A stretch of 64,000 nt of DNA from Candidatus Thiodiazotropha sp. (ex Myrtea sp. 'scaly one' KF741663) (GCA_025655555.1 JAHXIQ010000002.1:434001-498000); one strand, 5' to 3'. Counted from the first letter of the stretch, positions 21,268 to 31,680 are shown. Notes: generated from the sequence alone by a model not told the origin. Numbers and translations are program-made.

Positions 21268-22293
21268 ATGCGGCTGCGCAACGATCAACTGGCTAGACAC
21301 CTACAGCGTAATCTCGCCCCTCTCTACCTGATCAGTGGCGATGAGCCTCTACAGATGCGGGAAGCGGCGGATGAGGTGCGTAACACCGCACGCAGTCAGG
21401 GCTACAACGAACGGGAAGTGCTCGATCCTGTGGCTGGATTCGACTGGTCTGCGTTGAATGTTGCCGCAGAGAGTCTCTCTCTGTTTGGTGATAAGCGGCT
21501 GCTGGAGTTGAGGCTTGCCAGCTCAAAGGTAGGCAGCGAAGGGGCAAAAGCGCTAACTGCCTATGCCGAGCGGCCTGCAGAAGACACCGTGCTGCTGATT
21601 ACCCTGCCCAAACTGGAACGTGCCCAATCCAACAGTAAATGGTTCAAACATCTCGAGCAGGCCGGGGTGGTGGTGCAGATCTGGCCGGTAGAAGGTAATC
21701 GGTTGCCACCCTGGATCGAACAACGTCTGCGCCGGGCGGGTCTGATACCGGAGGCTGGCGTGGTAGAGATGCTGGCAGACCGGGTAGAGGGCAATCTGTT
21801 AGCTGCGAGCCAGGAAATTGAGAAGCTGTTGCTGTTGCAGGGTCCCGGTGTCATCACAATGGAACAGCTTGCCGAGTCGGTAGCTGACAGTGCCAGGTTT
21901 GATGTCTTTGGCCTGGTCGATACGCTATTGAGTCGTGAGACGGCCAAAGGAAGCCGTATGTTGCAAGGACTCAAGGCCGAAGGGGTGGCAGCCCCCGTGG
22001 TGCTCTGGGCGCTGAGCCGGGAGATCCGTGCGCTAGCCGGTATGGCCTATGAGGTTGAGCAGGGCAGCAGTGCCGATCAGGTGATGGGCGCCCACCGGGT
22101 CTGGGAGAAACGCAAACCCCTGCTGCGCAAAGGGCTGCAGCGTCGTTCAACCCACTGGAGAGCGCTATTGAAGATATGCGGTCAGACTGATCGGGCCATT
22201 AAAGGACTGTCACCCGATGATCCCTGGTTGCTGTTGGAAAAACTGGCCCTGGCAATGTCGGGTGTCACCCTCTTCTCTGTGGGTGAATCCTGA
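21268..22293 (+). CDS. holA: DNA polymerase III subunit delta
   Basis: 'LRNDQLARHLQRNLAPLYLISGDEPLQMREAADEVR'; synteny. Confidence 0.95.
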   Translation: MRLRNDQLARHLQRNLAPLYLISGDEPLQMREAADEVRNTARSQGYNEREVLDPVAGFDWSALNVAAESLSLFGDKRLLELRLASSKVGSEGAKALTAYAERPAEDTVLLITLPKLERAQSNSKWFKHLEQAGVVVQIWPVEGNRLPPWIEQRLRRAGLIPEAGVVEMLADRVEGNLLAASQEIEKLLLLQGPGVITMEQLAESVADSARFDVFGLVDTLLSRETAKGSRMLQGLKAEGVAAPVVLWALSREIRALAGMAYEVEQGSSADQVMGAHRVWEKRKPLLRKGLQRRSTHWRALLKICGQTDRAIKGLSPDDPWLLLEKLALAMSGVTLFSVGES

Positions 22294-22528
22294 ACAATAT
22301 TGACGGGGTATTGCGGTCAATTTCCGGGATTATTTAGTTCCCCCAAAAGCTGGTTATGTGGAATGAATGTGACCGACTCCACACCCCCCGGTAAGAACTA
22401 TTCTCCTGGGAATTAATCTTTTATTAATTTGTGATTTCCTTCTCCCTTTTTCATCTCCTTTCAGTGTCATATATGTCACCGGAGGCCCCAATCCTGGGGT
22501 TTACGGATCGAAAACAGTTAAGGAGAAC

Positions 22529-22780
22529 ATGATGAAAAAAATGACTATGACTAAAACGGCAATGGCACTGCTCGCAGCAGGTTTTTTCACTGTTGCAGTT
22601 GCTGGTGAAGATACCTTCATCAAGCTGGATGCCAATGAAGACGGCTATATCTCTGCCCAGGAAGCGGCTGCCAATGAATCCCTCAGCCAGAGCTGGGAGG
22701 CCACCGATGCGAATCGTGACGGCCAGGTCGATGCGGCTGAGTTCAGTGCCTTCGAGGCGATGGGAACACCGGCTAAATAG
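22529..22780 (+). CDS. secreted EF-hand protein
   Basis: signal peptide; two EF loops 'DANEDGYISAQE' and 'DANRDGQVDAAE'. Confidence 0.85.
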   Translation: MMKKMTMTKTAMALLAAGFFTVAVAGEDTFIKLDANEDGYISAQEAAANESLSQSWEATDANRDGQVDAAEFSAFEAMGTPAK

Positions 22781-22798
22781 TCTTCTTTGAAAGACCTT

Positions 22799-22819
22799 GA
22801 ACCTTTGTTTTAAAGGTTC
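22799..22819. terminator. hairpin GAACCTTT-gtttt-AAAGGTTC between convergent genes
   Basis: 8-bp inverted repeat located between + EF-hand gene and - retropepsin gene. Confidence 0.45.
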
Positions 22820-23325
22820 TCTATACCGGTGGCCAGCACAGTCTGGTCGCCGGTTTTCGTTTTAGCCAGCGTACAATTGCTCAACTGTAGCTGCGGTGGA
22901 TTGGTTGAGAAAACGAAGGGCGCTGCCCGCAGGAGTACACTGAGACCAAGGATCTGTCGTGTGGCACCGGGAAAGACAGCTACTTCCACCTCTTCCAGCA
23001 GACAGCCGTCACCGAGCTGTACCTGAGAGACCGCATAGACAGGAACACGCATGGTATCACCGTTGGCCAGAATCCCCGTCAGATCCCGCAGATAGATGGG
23101 CTCCTCTGTCAGCTTCAGGCTTGCCAGGGTCTCCTCGTTGATGGTCATGTAGCTTGAGCCGGTATCGACCATGAATTCAGTGACAGGCATGGTGCCGATG
23201 CGACCTGAGATATAGAAGGTACTGGCCCCTTTCAGATGCATGGGCACATCGACATCGAAATCACTGGCAGCGAGGCTCCCGGAGAATGCGAGGGTAAGCA
23301 GCAGGGGTGCGATTAATCTATACAT
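22810..23325 (-). CDS. retropepsin-like aspartic protease (clan AA)
   Basis: 'TEFMVDTGSSYMTI' active-site motif; signal peptide. Confidence 0.85.
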   Translation of the reverse strand: MYRLIAPLLLTLAFSGSLAASDFDVDVPMHLKGASTFYISGRIGTMPVTEFMVDTGSSYMTINEETLASLKLTEEPIYLRDLTGILANGDTMRVPVYAVSQVQLGDGCLLEEVEVAVFPGATRQILGLSVLLRAAPFVFSTNPPQLQLSNCTLAKTKTGDQTVLATGIENL

Positions 23326-23568
23326 AACTCATCAATTATGAGATCCACTCGTCAATTTAAGTTCCTTACCCCTATCATCGGTCATTGAACAGTGAACTTG
23401 AGGATGGCGGGCATCCCAGGATAAAGATTCCGGCACAAATCGTTGGTGGTTTATGTATCTTCAGTTTTGATTCTGGCGATGAAATGGCAACAATTAACGC
23501 CATTTAGTGTCGTTTTTTGTTAAAGTTTCCGTCTGTTCCACAAGTTAACCAGAGACGAAATTAACACC

Positions 23569-24840
23569 ATGCTCGATGAGATCTCCAATGTAAAAAGCTA
23601 CATGGTGGCACTGGGCCGTCAGGCCAGGCAGGCCTCCCGTATCCTCGCTGCATCCTCCACTGCGCTGAAAAACCAGGCACTGGAGGCGATGGCTGATGAT
23701 CTGGACGACAATCGTGACCGCTTGATGCAGGAGAATCAGAAGGATCTAAAGGCCGGCGCGGACAAAGGGCTGGATGCGGCGCTGCTCGACAGGCTGGAGC
23801 TGACCCCTGCGCGTATCGACGGCATGATCGAAGGCCTGCGCCAGATTGCCGCGCTACCAGACCCGATCGGTGAGATCTTCGACATGAAATACCTGCCGAG
23901 CGGCATCCAGGTAGGCCGTATGCGGGTGCCGCTGGGCGTAGTGGGTATTATTTACGAGTCCCGTCCCAACGTGACGGCGGATGCTGCAGGGCTCTGTCTT
24001 AAGTCAGGCAATGCTGCCGTACTACGAGGTGGTTCCGAGGCGTTCCACTCCAACCAGGCGATTGCCGCCAGTATCCAAAACGGTTTGGAAAAAGCCGGTT
24101 TGCCGGCAGCGGCAGTACAGGTGGTGGGCACAACCGACCGTGCCGCTGTGGGTGAGATGATTGCCATGCCAGATGCCATCGATGTGATTATCCCACGCGG
24201 CGGCAAGGGACTAATCGAACGTATCAGCCAGGATGCCAGGGTGCCGGTGATCAAGCATCTGGACGGTATCTGTCATGTCTATATCGACGATCAGGCAGAA
24301 GTCGGCAAGGCCTTCGATGTGGCGATGAATGCGAAGACCCAGCGTTACGGCACCTGTAACACCATGGAGACGCTGCTGGTGGCGGAAGAGATCGCCGAAG
24401 AGATGCTCTTGATGCTGGCCGCCCCCCTGTTCGAGAAGGAGGTGGAGATCCGTGGCTGCTCGCGTACCTGTGAGATTATCGATGGCTGTGTAGAAGCAAC
24501 TGAGGCTGATTGGGATACGGAATATCTGGGTCCGATTCTCTCGATCAAAGTGGTCGGGGATCTGGATGAGGCCATCGACCATATCAACACTCATAGCTCC
24601 CAGCATACCGACGCCATCATTACGGAAAACTACACGCGGGCGCGCCGTTTTCTGACCGAAGTCGATTCCAGCTCGGTGATGGTCAACGCCTCCACCCGGT
24701 TTGCTGACGGCTTCGAGTATGGGCTGGGTGCGGAGATCGGTATCTCCACCGACAAGTTCCATGCTCGTGGTCCGGTAGGGCTGGAGGGGCTCACCTCCGT
24801 GAAGTACATCGTGCTGGGTGATGGGCATATCCGTACCTGA
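23569..24840 (+). CDS. proA: glutamate-5-semialdehyde dehydrogenase (gamma-glutamyl phosphate reductase)
   Basis: '[30 protein letters not shown]', '[14 protein letters not shown]'. Confidence 0.97.
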   Translation: MLDEISNVKSYMVALGRQARQASRILAASSTALKNQALEAMADDLDDNRDRLMQENQKDLKAGADKGLDAALLDRLELTPARIDGMIEGLRQIAALPDPIGEIFDMKYLPSGIQVGRMRVPLGVVGIIYESRPNVTADAAGLCLKSGNAAVLRGGSEAFHSNQAIAASIQNGLEKAGLPAAAVQVVGTTDRAAVGEMIAMPDAIDVIIPRGGKGLIERISQDARVPVIKHLDGICHVYIDDQAEVGKAFDVAMNAKTQRYGTCNTMETLLVAEEIAEEMLLMLAAPLFEKEVEIRGCSRTCEIIDGCVEATEADWDTEYLGPILSIKVVGDLDEAIDHINTHSSQHTDAIITENYTRARRFLTEVDSSSVMVNASTRFADGFEYGLGAEIGISTDKFHARGPVGLEGLTSVKYIVLGDGHIRT

Positions 24841-24849
24841 GAAAGGCAG

Positions 24850-25479
24850 ATGATCGGCATTCTGGGCGGTACCTTCGATCCGATCCATTTCGGCCACCTG
24901 CGCACGGCCTTGGATGTGATGCAGGTGGTCGGTTTGGATGAGGTGCGTTTTATCCCTTTGCACAGTGCAGTGCATCGAGATCAGCCGGAGACAGCTGCTG
25001 AATTGCGTCTGCAGATGGTAGAGGCTGCTATCGCCGGACAAGCCGGATTCGTTGCCGATGACAGGGAGCTGCGCCGTCAGGGTGATTCCTACACTGTGGA
25101 TACCCTGGTTTCACTGCATAGAGATTTCCCCGGTCACGCTCTCTGCCTTCTCCTGGGTATGGACGCCTTCAACGGTTTTGCCACATGGCGTCAGCCGGAG
25201 AAGATTTTGTCTCTCGCCCATCTGATCGTCATGCGGCGGCCGGGAGAGACGGTGACCTCAGATGCCTGGACCCAGGCATTGTTAGCGGCCAATCAGTGCG
25301 ATGATGTCAGGAAGATGAGGAATGAGCCGGCTGGTCGCATCCTCATACAAGAGCTAAGTCAGCTGGATATCTCCTCGACCAAAATCCGCTCGCTGATCGC
25401 TGCAGGACTTAGCCCACGTTACCTGTTGCCGGAGGGTGTCATGCAAATAATCGATAAAAATAGCCTCTATCTGGGGTGA
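24850..25479 (+). CDS. nadD: nicotinate-nucleotide adenylyltransferase
   Basis: 'IGILGGTFDPIHFGHLR', 'DISSTKIRSLI'; 9 bp after proA. Confidence 0.96.
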   Translation: MIGILGGTFDPIHFGHLRTALDVMQVVGLDEVRFIPLHSAVHRDQPETAAELRLQMVEAAIAGQAGFVADDRELRRQGDSYTVDTLVSLHRDFPGHALCLLLGMDAFNGFATWRQPEKILSLAHLIVMRRPGETVTSDAWTQALLAANQCDDVRKMRNEPAGRILIQELSQLDISSTKIRSLIAAGLSPRYLLPEGVMQIIDKNSLYLG

Positions 25480-25580
25480 TATCTTTTTTCCCCAATGGGT
25501 TATGCTATTTCTAAAGGTCCGGTAGAATCGCCGCTTTTGCGGCCTACCCGGCCCTCTTCACAGCAACAAAATGGGACTCA

Positions 25581-25937
25581 ATGGAGATAGAAGCACTTAG
25601 AGACGTCGTCCTGCAGGCATTGGACGACATGAAAGCGAAAGATGTGGTGGTCTTGGATGTCCGTGGAAAGACCAGTATCACCGATATCATGATTGTCGCC
25701 AGCGGCACTTCAGACCGTCACGTGAAATCCATCGCACAAACCGTTGCATTCAAGGCCAAAGAGGCTGGAGAAGCTCCCCTCGGTACAGAGGGTGTGGATG
25801 ATGGTGAGTGGGCGCTGGTGGATCTCAACGGAGTTGTGCTGCACGTGATGCAACCCAAGGTGCGGGATTTCTACCACCTGGAACGGCTTTGGTCGATGGA
25901 CTCGCCGGAAGCCAAGCCGAGTCAAGAGCGTCAATAA
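25581..25937 (+). CDS. rsfS: ribosome silencing factor
   Basis: 'DDMKAKDVVVLDVRGKTSITDIMIVASGTSDRHVKSIA' RsfS/Iojap. Confidence 0.95.
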   Translation: MEIEALRDVVLQALDDMKAKDVVVLDVRGKTSITDIMIVASGTSDRHVKSIAQTVAFKAKEAGEAPLGTEGVDDGEWALVDLNGVVLHVMQPKVRDFYHLERLWSMDSPEAKPSQERQ

Positions 25938-25943
25938 ACCTGC

Positions 25944-26909
25944 ATGGATCGGTTCGACCGAATCTTTGAGCTCAACCGAATCCTGCAGTCCGCCCGTTAC
26001 CCGGTCTCCCGTCAACGACTGGAAGAAGCGCTGGAGTGCTCCCGCGCCACGGTCAAACGTCTCATCGAAGAGATGCGTCTCTACCTCAATGCGCCGATTA
26101 TCTATGACCGTAAACTCAACGGTTATCGATACGACACCAGTGAGGGGCAGATGTACGAGCTTCCGGGGCTCTGGTTCAATGCCTCTGAGCTGCAGGCATT
26201 ACTGGCCACTCAGCAGCTACTCGAAGACGTCCAACCCGGTCTGCTGGACAGCCATCTGCAGCCTCTGCGGCGAAAGATCGATGAATTATTGAGCCGGCAG
26301 CCGGGGAGTGAGGAGCCTGTCACAGGACGCATTCGTCTTCTGAAATCGGCAGCCCGCCCGGCCGGTCCTCACTTCAGTCAAATTGCAGGTGCCCTGGCAG
26401 CACGCTGTCGGCTGCAACTGGTCTACTACAATCGCTCGCAAGACAGTTTGAGCGAGCGTGAAATCTCACCTCAGCGACTCACTCACTATCGGGATAATTG
26501 GTATCTGGATGCCTGGTGCCACCTTCGCAACGGACTCCGGACCTTTGCCTTGGACGCCATTCGTGAAGTTTACCCGTCGTCATCTCAGGCGCGGGAGGTG
26601 GATGAGGCGACACTGAACGCTCACTACGCCGATGCCTACGGTATCTTCTCAGGTAAGGCATTACATCGGGCGGTGCTTCGTTTTACCCCCGAGCGGGCAC
26701 GCTGGGTCTCAACGGAAACCTGGCACCCCCATCAGCAGAGTCGTTGGCTTGAGGATGGCCGCTACGAATTGACCCTGCCTTACAGCCACTCGGAGGAGTT
26801 GATCATGGACCTGCTGAGATACGGTCCGGATGTGGAGGTGGTAGAGCCATCGTCACTACGCCAAGCGGTGGCGGATCATCTACGGGCTGCTGCCTCTCTC
26901 TACGCATGA
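25944..26909 (+). CDS. WYL-domain transcriptional regulator (HTH + WYL)
   Basis: N-terminal 'DRFDRIFELNRILQSARYPVSRQRLEEALECSRATVKRLIEEMR' HTH; 'HYRDNWYLDAWCHLRNGLRTFALDAI' WYL region. Confidence 0.9.
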   Translation: MDRFDRIFELNRILQSARYPVSRQRLEEALECSRATVKRLIEEMRLYLNAPIIYDRKLNGYRYDTSEGQMYELPGLWFNASELQALLATQQLLEDVQPGLLDSHLQPLRRKIDELLSRQPGSEEPVTGRIRLLKSAARPAGPHFSQIAGALAARCRLQLVYYNRSQDSLSEREISPQRLTHYRDNWYLDAWCHLRNGLRTFALDAIREVYPSSSQAREVDEATLNAHYADAYGIFSGKALHRAVLRFTPERARWVSTETWHPHQQSRWLEDGRYELTLPYSHSEELIMDLLRYGPDVEVVEPSSLRQAVADHLRAAASLYA

Positions 26910-27064
26910 GATAAGAAATCTTACTTATCTTCATCCCCAGAGACACTTTTCTAAAGTTGGCTCATTGAACCGGGGCTGGTTTTTTAGCAGAAAAATTCTT
27001 CCTGAAGGGTGTTTTCAATTGAGTTGGGACATATGTTTGTTCCGCATAAATTGTTACAGTTCCG

Positions 27065-27080
27065 TGTCACTTTTGTGACA
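27065..27080. promoter_or_regulatory. palindrome TGTCAC-tttt-GTGACA upstream of Pit transporter
   Basis: perfect 6-bp dyad 48 bp upstream of 27128. Confidence 0.5.
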
Positions 27081-27127
27081 GCCTTAACGCTTCCGAGCAT
27101 AAACGACCTCCTTAAGGTAAAAAAACA

Positions 27128-28690
27128 ATGGAACTCGAAAAAATCGCACAAATTGAACACGCTACCTGGGCCAACAGAAAAGAGCTGTTGAGGCTGGGCA
27201 TCGCCATGTTATTTATCGTGGGCATCATGCTTTTCGTGGGCTCCACAGATGCCGAAGTCAGCCACATGCTGATCGTGGCCGCCATGATCGGTGGCTATAT
27301 GGCCATGAATATCGGCGCCAACGACGTAGCCAACAATGTCGGACCCGCAGTCGGCTCCCGTGCCATGACGCTGACCGGGGCAATCCTGATCGCAGCAATT
27401 TTTGAAGCATTAGGCGCCCTTGTCGCAGGTGGAGACGTGGTAGGTACCATCAAGAAGGGGATTATCGATCCCGCCCTGATCAATGATACTGATACGTTTA
27501 TCTGGCTGATGATGGGAGCGCTCCTGGCGGGTGCGCTCTGGCTGAATCTCGCCACAGCTATCGGTGCGCCGGTGTCGACGACACACTCCATTGTCGGCGG
27601 CGTGTTGGGTGCCGGTATTGCCGCAGGTGGATGGGGGATCGCCAATTGGGTAAAAATGGGCCAGATTGCCGCCAGTTGGGTAATCTCTCCCGTTCTGGGC
27701 GGCATTATCGCCGCAGCCTTTCTCTATCTGATCAAACGCACCATTACCTATAAAAAGGACATGCTGAATGCCGCGGGAAGGATGGTGCCGATTCTCGTTG
27801 GCGTGATGGCCTGGGCATTTGGTAGCTATCTGGTGTTGAAGGGGCTTAAGAAGATATGGAAGGTTGGTATGCCGCTGGCACTGCTGATTGGCCTGGGCAT
27901 TGGTGTGCTGGTGGTATTTCTCTCCAGGCCGTTGATTAAGAAAGTCTCGGCTAAGCTGGCAAATGACAAAATGAGTGTCAACAGTCTGTTTACCCTGCCG
28001 TTGATTTTTGCCGCAGCGATGTTGAGTTTTGCTCATGGCGCCAATGATGTGGCAAATGCTATCGGGCCATTGGCGGCGATTAACGATGCGCTCTCATCCG
28101 GCGGTATTTCTGCGAAAGCCGCAATTCCCTTTTGGGTCATGATGGTGGGGGCGATCGGTATTGCCATAGGGTTGGCGCTATACGGACCCAAGCTGATCAA
28201 AACCGTGGGCACGGAGATCACCGAACTGGATCAAACACGTGCCTTCTGCATCGCCCTGGCCGCGGCGATCACCGTGATTATTGCTACCCAGCTTGGATTG
28301 CCTGTGAGCTCCACACATATTGCGGTCGGAGCGGTTTTTGGTGTCGGTTTCTTAAGGGAGTATCTGAAGGCTAACTATGCCCGCATGGTGGATGAAATAG
28401 AAATGCACCACCAAGGGGCGGATCGGGAAGAGGTCGAAGCATTCATGGAGAGATTCAAGCAAGCAGGCCTGGAGGAAAAGGCAGATATGCTGGAACAGCT
28501 TAAGGAGCACAGAGCTAAAGCAGAGCTGACCAAAAAGGAACGCAAGGGCCTGAAAAAGGTCTATCGGCATGAGTTGGTGAAGCGTTCTGCGCTTTTAAAG
28601 ATCGCTGCAGCCTGGATTATTACAGTACCTGCCTCTGCAGTACTCGCGGCCATGCTCTTCTTTACCATTCGCGGCATGATGCTGCCTTGA
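27128..28690 (+). CDS. Pit-family inorganic phosphate transporter
   Basis: duplicated 'GANDVANNVGPAVGSRAMT' and 'GANDVANAIGPLAAI' motifs. Confidence 0.92.
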   Translation: MELEKIAQIEHATWANRKELLRLGIAMLFIVGIMLFVGSTDAEVSHMLIVAAMIGGYMAMNIGANDVANNVGPAVGSRAMTLTGAILIAAIFEALGALVAGGDVVGTIKKGIIDPALINDTDTFIWLMMGALLAGALWLNLATAIGAPVSTTHSIVGGVLGAGIAAGGWGIANWVKMGQIAASWVISPVLGGIIAAAFLYLIKRTITYKKDMLNAAGRMVPILVGVMAWAFGSYLVLKGLKKIWKVGMPLALLIGLGIGVLVVFLSRPLIKKVSAKLANDKMSVNSLFTLPLIFAAAMLSFAHGANDVANAIGPLAAINDALSSGGISAKAAIPFWVMMVGAIGIAIGLALYGPKLIKTVGTEITELDQTRAFCIALAAAITVIIATQLGLPVSSTHIAVGAVFGVGFLREYLKANYARMVDEIEMHHQGADREEVEAFMERFKQAGLEEKADMLEQLKEHRAKAELTKKERKGLKKVYRHELVKRSALLKIAAAWIITVPASAVLAAMLFFTIRGMMLP

Positions 28691-28746
28691 GTGCGGTAAC
28701 AGACAGCGGAAGGGGTATAGCCTCTTACTGCCACAGAGGTAGCTGA

Positions 28747-30564
28747 ATGTTACGCAAAATACTCCTGCCCACCATCTTTTTGGTGCTGGGTTACGGTTTC
28801 TGGGTCAGCCCCGATTTCAAGGAGATCGCCGCAGGTGTGGCGATCTTCCTGTTCGGTATGTTGTCCCTGGAAGAGGGCTTCAAGGCTTTTACCGGCGGCA
28901 TTCTGGAGCGGATTCTTCAGCGTACTACCAACAGGCTTTGGAAGAGTGTGAGTTTCGGCATCCTCACCACCACGGTGATGCAGTCGAGTTCTCTGGTCTC
29001 TGTGATTACCATCTCCTTCCTGAGTGCGGGCCTGATCGGGTTGGCTTCGGGTATCGGCATTATCTTTGGCGCCAACCTGGGAACCACCACAGGCGCCTGG
29101 CTGGTGGCAGGCTTCGGTCTCAAGGTCAAGATCTCGGCCTACGCCATGCCGATGTTGGTATTTGGCATCGTGCTGGTATTCCAGAAATCAAAATCCCTGA
29201 AGGGTGCGGGTTATATCCTGGCCGGGCTCGGTTTTCTTTTCCTCGGTATTCACTATATGAAGGAGGGCTTTGAGGCCTTCAAGGACGCCATCGATCTGGC
29301 CGCCTACGCCATGCCGGGGCTCAAAGGTCTGCTTGTCTATACCCTGCTGGGGGCTGCCGCGACCGTGGTGATGCAGTCGAGTCATGCCACCCTGGTGTTG
29401 ATCATCACAGCCCTGGCTGCACAGCAGATCAGTTACGAGAATGCCTTGGCCTTGGCGATTGGCGCCAATGTGGGCACAACGATCACCGCAATTCTCGGTG
29501 CCATGAGCGCCAACGTACAGGGACGCCGTCTGGCGGGAGCTCACCTAGTCTTCAATGTCACGACGGGTATTGTGGCTATTGTCTTTATTCAGCAGTTTCT
29601 GCTGGCGGTCAACGGACTCAGTGACAGTCTGGGGATTGCGGAAGATGACTACACCATGAAGTTGGCAGTGTTCCATACCCTGTTCAACCTGGCGGGTGTG
29701 ATCATTATGCTGCCATTCACCGGTAAGTTGGTGACATTGCTCGAGCGTGTGCTGAGTAAGCGCGAGCGCCTGGTAGACGAGCCCCTGTATCTCAACGAAG
29801 CCGCCATGGAGTTGCCGGAGTCTGCCATGCAGGCCCTGCGCAATGAGATGGGGCATCTGTTCGAGAATGCCTATGAATTGATCGTCTCTGCACTGAGCCT
29901 CAAGCCTGAGAAGCTTCGCTCCTCACAAGACCTCAAGCAGCTGGTGGCAGCAAGTCCCGAGGTGGAGAAGATCGATATCGATGATATCTATGACCGGCGG
30001 ATCAAAGTTCTCTATAGTGCCATCATTGCCTATATCAGCCAGGTACAATCCAGCGCATCGGAGCATTTTGGTGAGGAGCTCTACCAATTGAGAATGGCGA
30101 GCCGGAATATCGTCGAAGCGGTAAAAGACATCAAGCATTTGCAAAAAAACCTGGTCAGGTTCTCTCAATCGCCCAACGATAAGATACAAGAGCAATATAA
30201 CAATCTGCGACTGCAATTGGCGGTGGTGTTGCGGGAACTGGCTGAGGTACGAGTAGATGAGGCAGAGGGGATTTCACTGCTGTCGCTCGATAGTATCCAG
30301 GTTGTCCTCGAGGAGGGTGACGTCACGGCAAACGGTGAGTTGGATCGGTTGATCAGAGAGGATTCGATCAGTGCCGAGATGGCAACCTCCTTGATGAATG
30401 ACAGTGCCTATGCCTATGATGTGGCAGATAATCTGATACAGATGGCCCGTATTCTCTTTGCGCCGTCAGAGCGGGAGTTACGTGAGGTAGAAAACGAACT
30501 GTTGTTGAATGAAGAAGAGATCGGCGAGCTCCTCAAGGCCGAGGACGAAGAAGGCTCCAACTAA
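28747..30564 (+). CDS. Na/Pi cotransporter (NptA-like) with C-terminal PhoU-like domain
   Basis: repeated 'QSSSLVSVITISF' and 'QSSHATLVLIITAL' motifs, 'GANLGTT/GANVGTT'; PhoU-like helical C-terminus. Confidence 0.9.
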   Translation: MLRKILLPTIFLVLGYGFWVSPDFKEIAAGVAIFLFGMLSLEEGFKAFTGGILERILQRTTNRLWKSVSFGILTTTVMQSSSLVSVITISFLSAGLIGLASGIGIIFGANLGTTTGAWLVAGFGLKVKISAYAMPMLVFGIVLVFQKSKSLKGAGYILAGLGFLFLGIHYMKEGFEAFKDAIDLAAYAMPGLKGLLVYTLLGAAATVVMQSSHATLVLIITALAAQQISYENALALAIGANVGTTITAILGAMSANVQGRRLAGAHLVFNVTTGIVAIVFIQQFLLAVNGLSDSLGIAEDDYTMKLAVFHTLFNLAGVIIMLPFTGKLVTLLERVLSKRERLVDEPLYLNEAAMELPESAMQALRNEMGHLFENAYELIVSALSLKPEKLRSSQDLKQLVAASPEVEKIDIDDIYDRRIKVLYSAIIAYISQVQSSASEHFGEELYQLRMASRNIVEAVKDIKHLQKNLVRFSQSPNDKIQEQYNNLRLQLAVVLRELAEVRVDEAEGISLLSLDSIQVVLEEGDVTANGELDRLIREDSISAEMATSLMNDSAYAYDVADNLIQMARILFAPSERELREVENELLLNEEEIGELLKAEDEEGSN

Positions 30565-30576
30565 CCAGGACATGCT

Positions 30577-30825
30577 ATGACCAGTGAGAAGCTCATCGAC
30601 AAATTTCATACGTTGCTCAACATGGAGCGACGCAAGCAGAAAGAGAAAAGGGACAAGATCCGTACCCTGCTGAAAAAGCTCAAAAAGCAGCAGATGGTGC
30701 TTAAGGGCAAGCTGGAGAAGGAACAGAGTGCCGATGACCGCAAGCGTACGAAGCGCAATCTGAAGGTCATACAGGCTCAGCGCAAAAAAGGCATCAAACT
30801 GTGTAAGAGCATCAAGTGTAAGTAG
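30577..30825 (+). CDS. small basic coiled-coil protein
   Basis: 82-aa Lys/Gln-rich ORF, 12 bp after NptA-like gene, SD present. Confidence 0.65.
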   Translation: MTSEKLIDKFHTLLNMERRKQKEKRDKIRTLLKKLKKQQMVLKGKLEKEQSADDRKRTKRNLKVIQAQRKKGIKLCKSIKCK

Positions 30826-31118
30826 TGCCTGGCGGGAGCAGTAAACCGGATACGAAAACGGCCATGCACCAACTGATTCGGCAGGTGCGCGAATCAATTC
30901 CATTCGATCTTTCCGAAGAAGAGGTTTGTGGCAACACCTGCCAGGGTTGTTCCAGCAAGCTGTTAATCTTTTTAGAGACAGAACTGGACGAGTGGGAGAT
31001 TAAACTGGCTGATGGCATCACGCCTAATTTCGGTGATCTTGATCGTTTGGCGAGACAGAGCAAAAAAATCCATCGGGCACTGGAGCTGAATGGCCTGCTT
31101 GTCGACCGGGAGTGCTGA
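30825..31118 (+). CDS. small conserved protein with CxxxCxxC motif
   Basis: 'EVCGNTCQGCSSKLLIFLETELDEWE'; overlaps preceding stop by 1 nt; start may be the internal ATG at 30864. Confidence 0.6.
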   Translation: MPGGSSKPDTKTAMHQLIRQVRESIPFDLSEEEVCGNTCQGCSSKLLIFLETELDEWEIKLADGITPNFGDLDRLARQSKKIHRALELNGLLVDREC

Positions 31119-31368
31119 CACTATTCCAGTGCTCTGTCAGTAGAAGATAAAAAGTTCGTTTGGTGGGGATGGCCATCGCAGGAATTATTCTTTTACATTA
31201 GCCACTTGCATCATTATAGGTAATGGTATGCCTGAGTTCTTTCTGTAGAGAAAGGATACCTACACTTTTTTAGTCACCCTCCTTTATCCAGACGTTTCCA
31301 ATCCATTCAGCTTTCATTCAGCCAGTCCTCCATAAGCTTAATACGAAGCTCAACTAAGGAGGCTTTCC

Positions 31369-31680
31369 ATGAATCATAAAGCATTAATTCTCGGCTCCGT
31401 GCTGGCAGCGTCTTTGGCGTTTGGCTCCACGGCACAGGCACACGATGACTATGACTACCCTTACGGGCTATTGGGTGGGTTGTGGCTCGGTTTGCATCTG
31501 AACAATGACTATTCCTATGGTCACGGACATCGGCATGGTTATCGACATCGGGATCGGCATAGCCACTACCGTCATCGCGAATATCGTCGTAGTGACAGCC
31601 ATGGGTATCAGCATCGTAACAAACATAAGCGTCATCGTAGTCATGACAAGCATAAGCGTCGCCATGATCGCAGGCACTAG
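31369..31680 (+). CDS. secreted His/Arg-rich protein
   Basis: Sec signal 'LGSVLAASLAFGSTAQA' then H/R/Y/D-rich tail; SD aaggagg. Confidence 0.75.
   Translation: MNHKALILGSVLAASLAFGSTAQAHDDYDYPYGLLGGLWLGLHLNNDYSYGHGHRHGYRHRDRHSHYRHREYRRSDSHGYQHRNKHKRHRSHDKHKRRHDRRH

Noticed and set aside
22485-22502. GCCCCAATCCTGGGG hairpin upstream of EF-hand gene considered as riboswitch
   Set aside because: Short single stem, no further conserved elements visible; not enough to claim a riboswitch.
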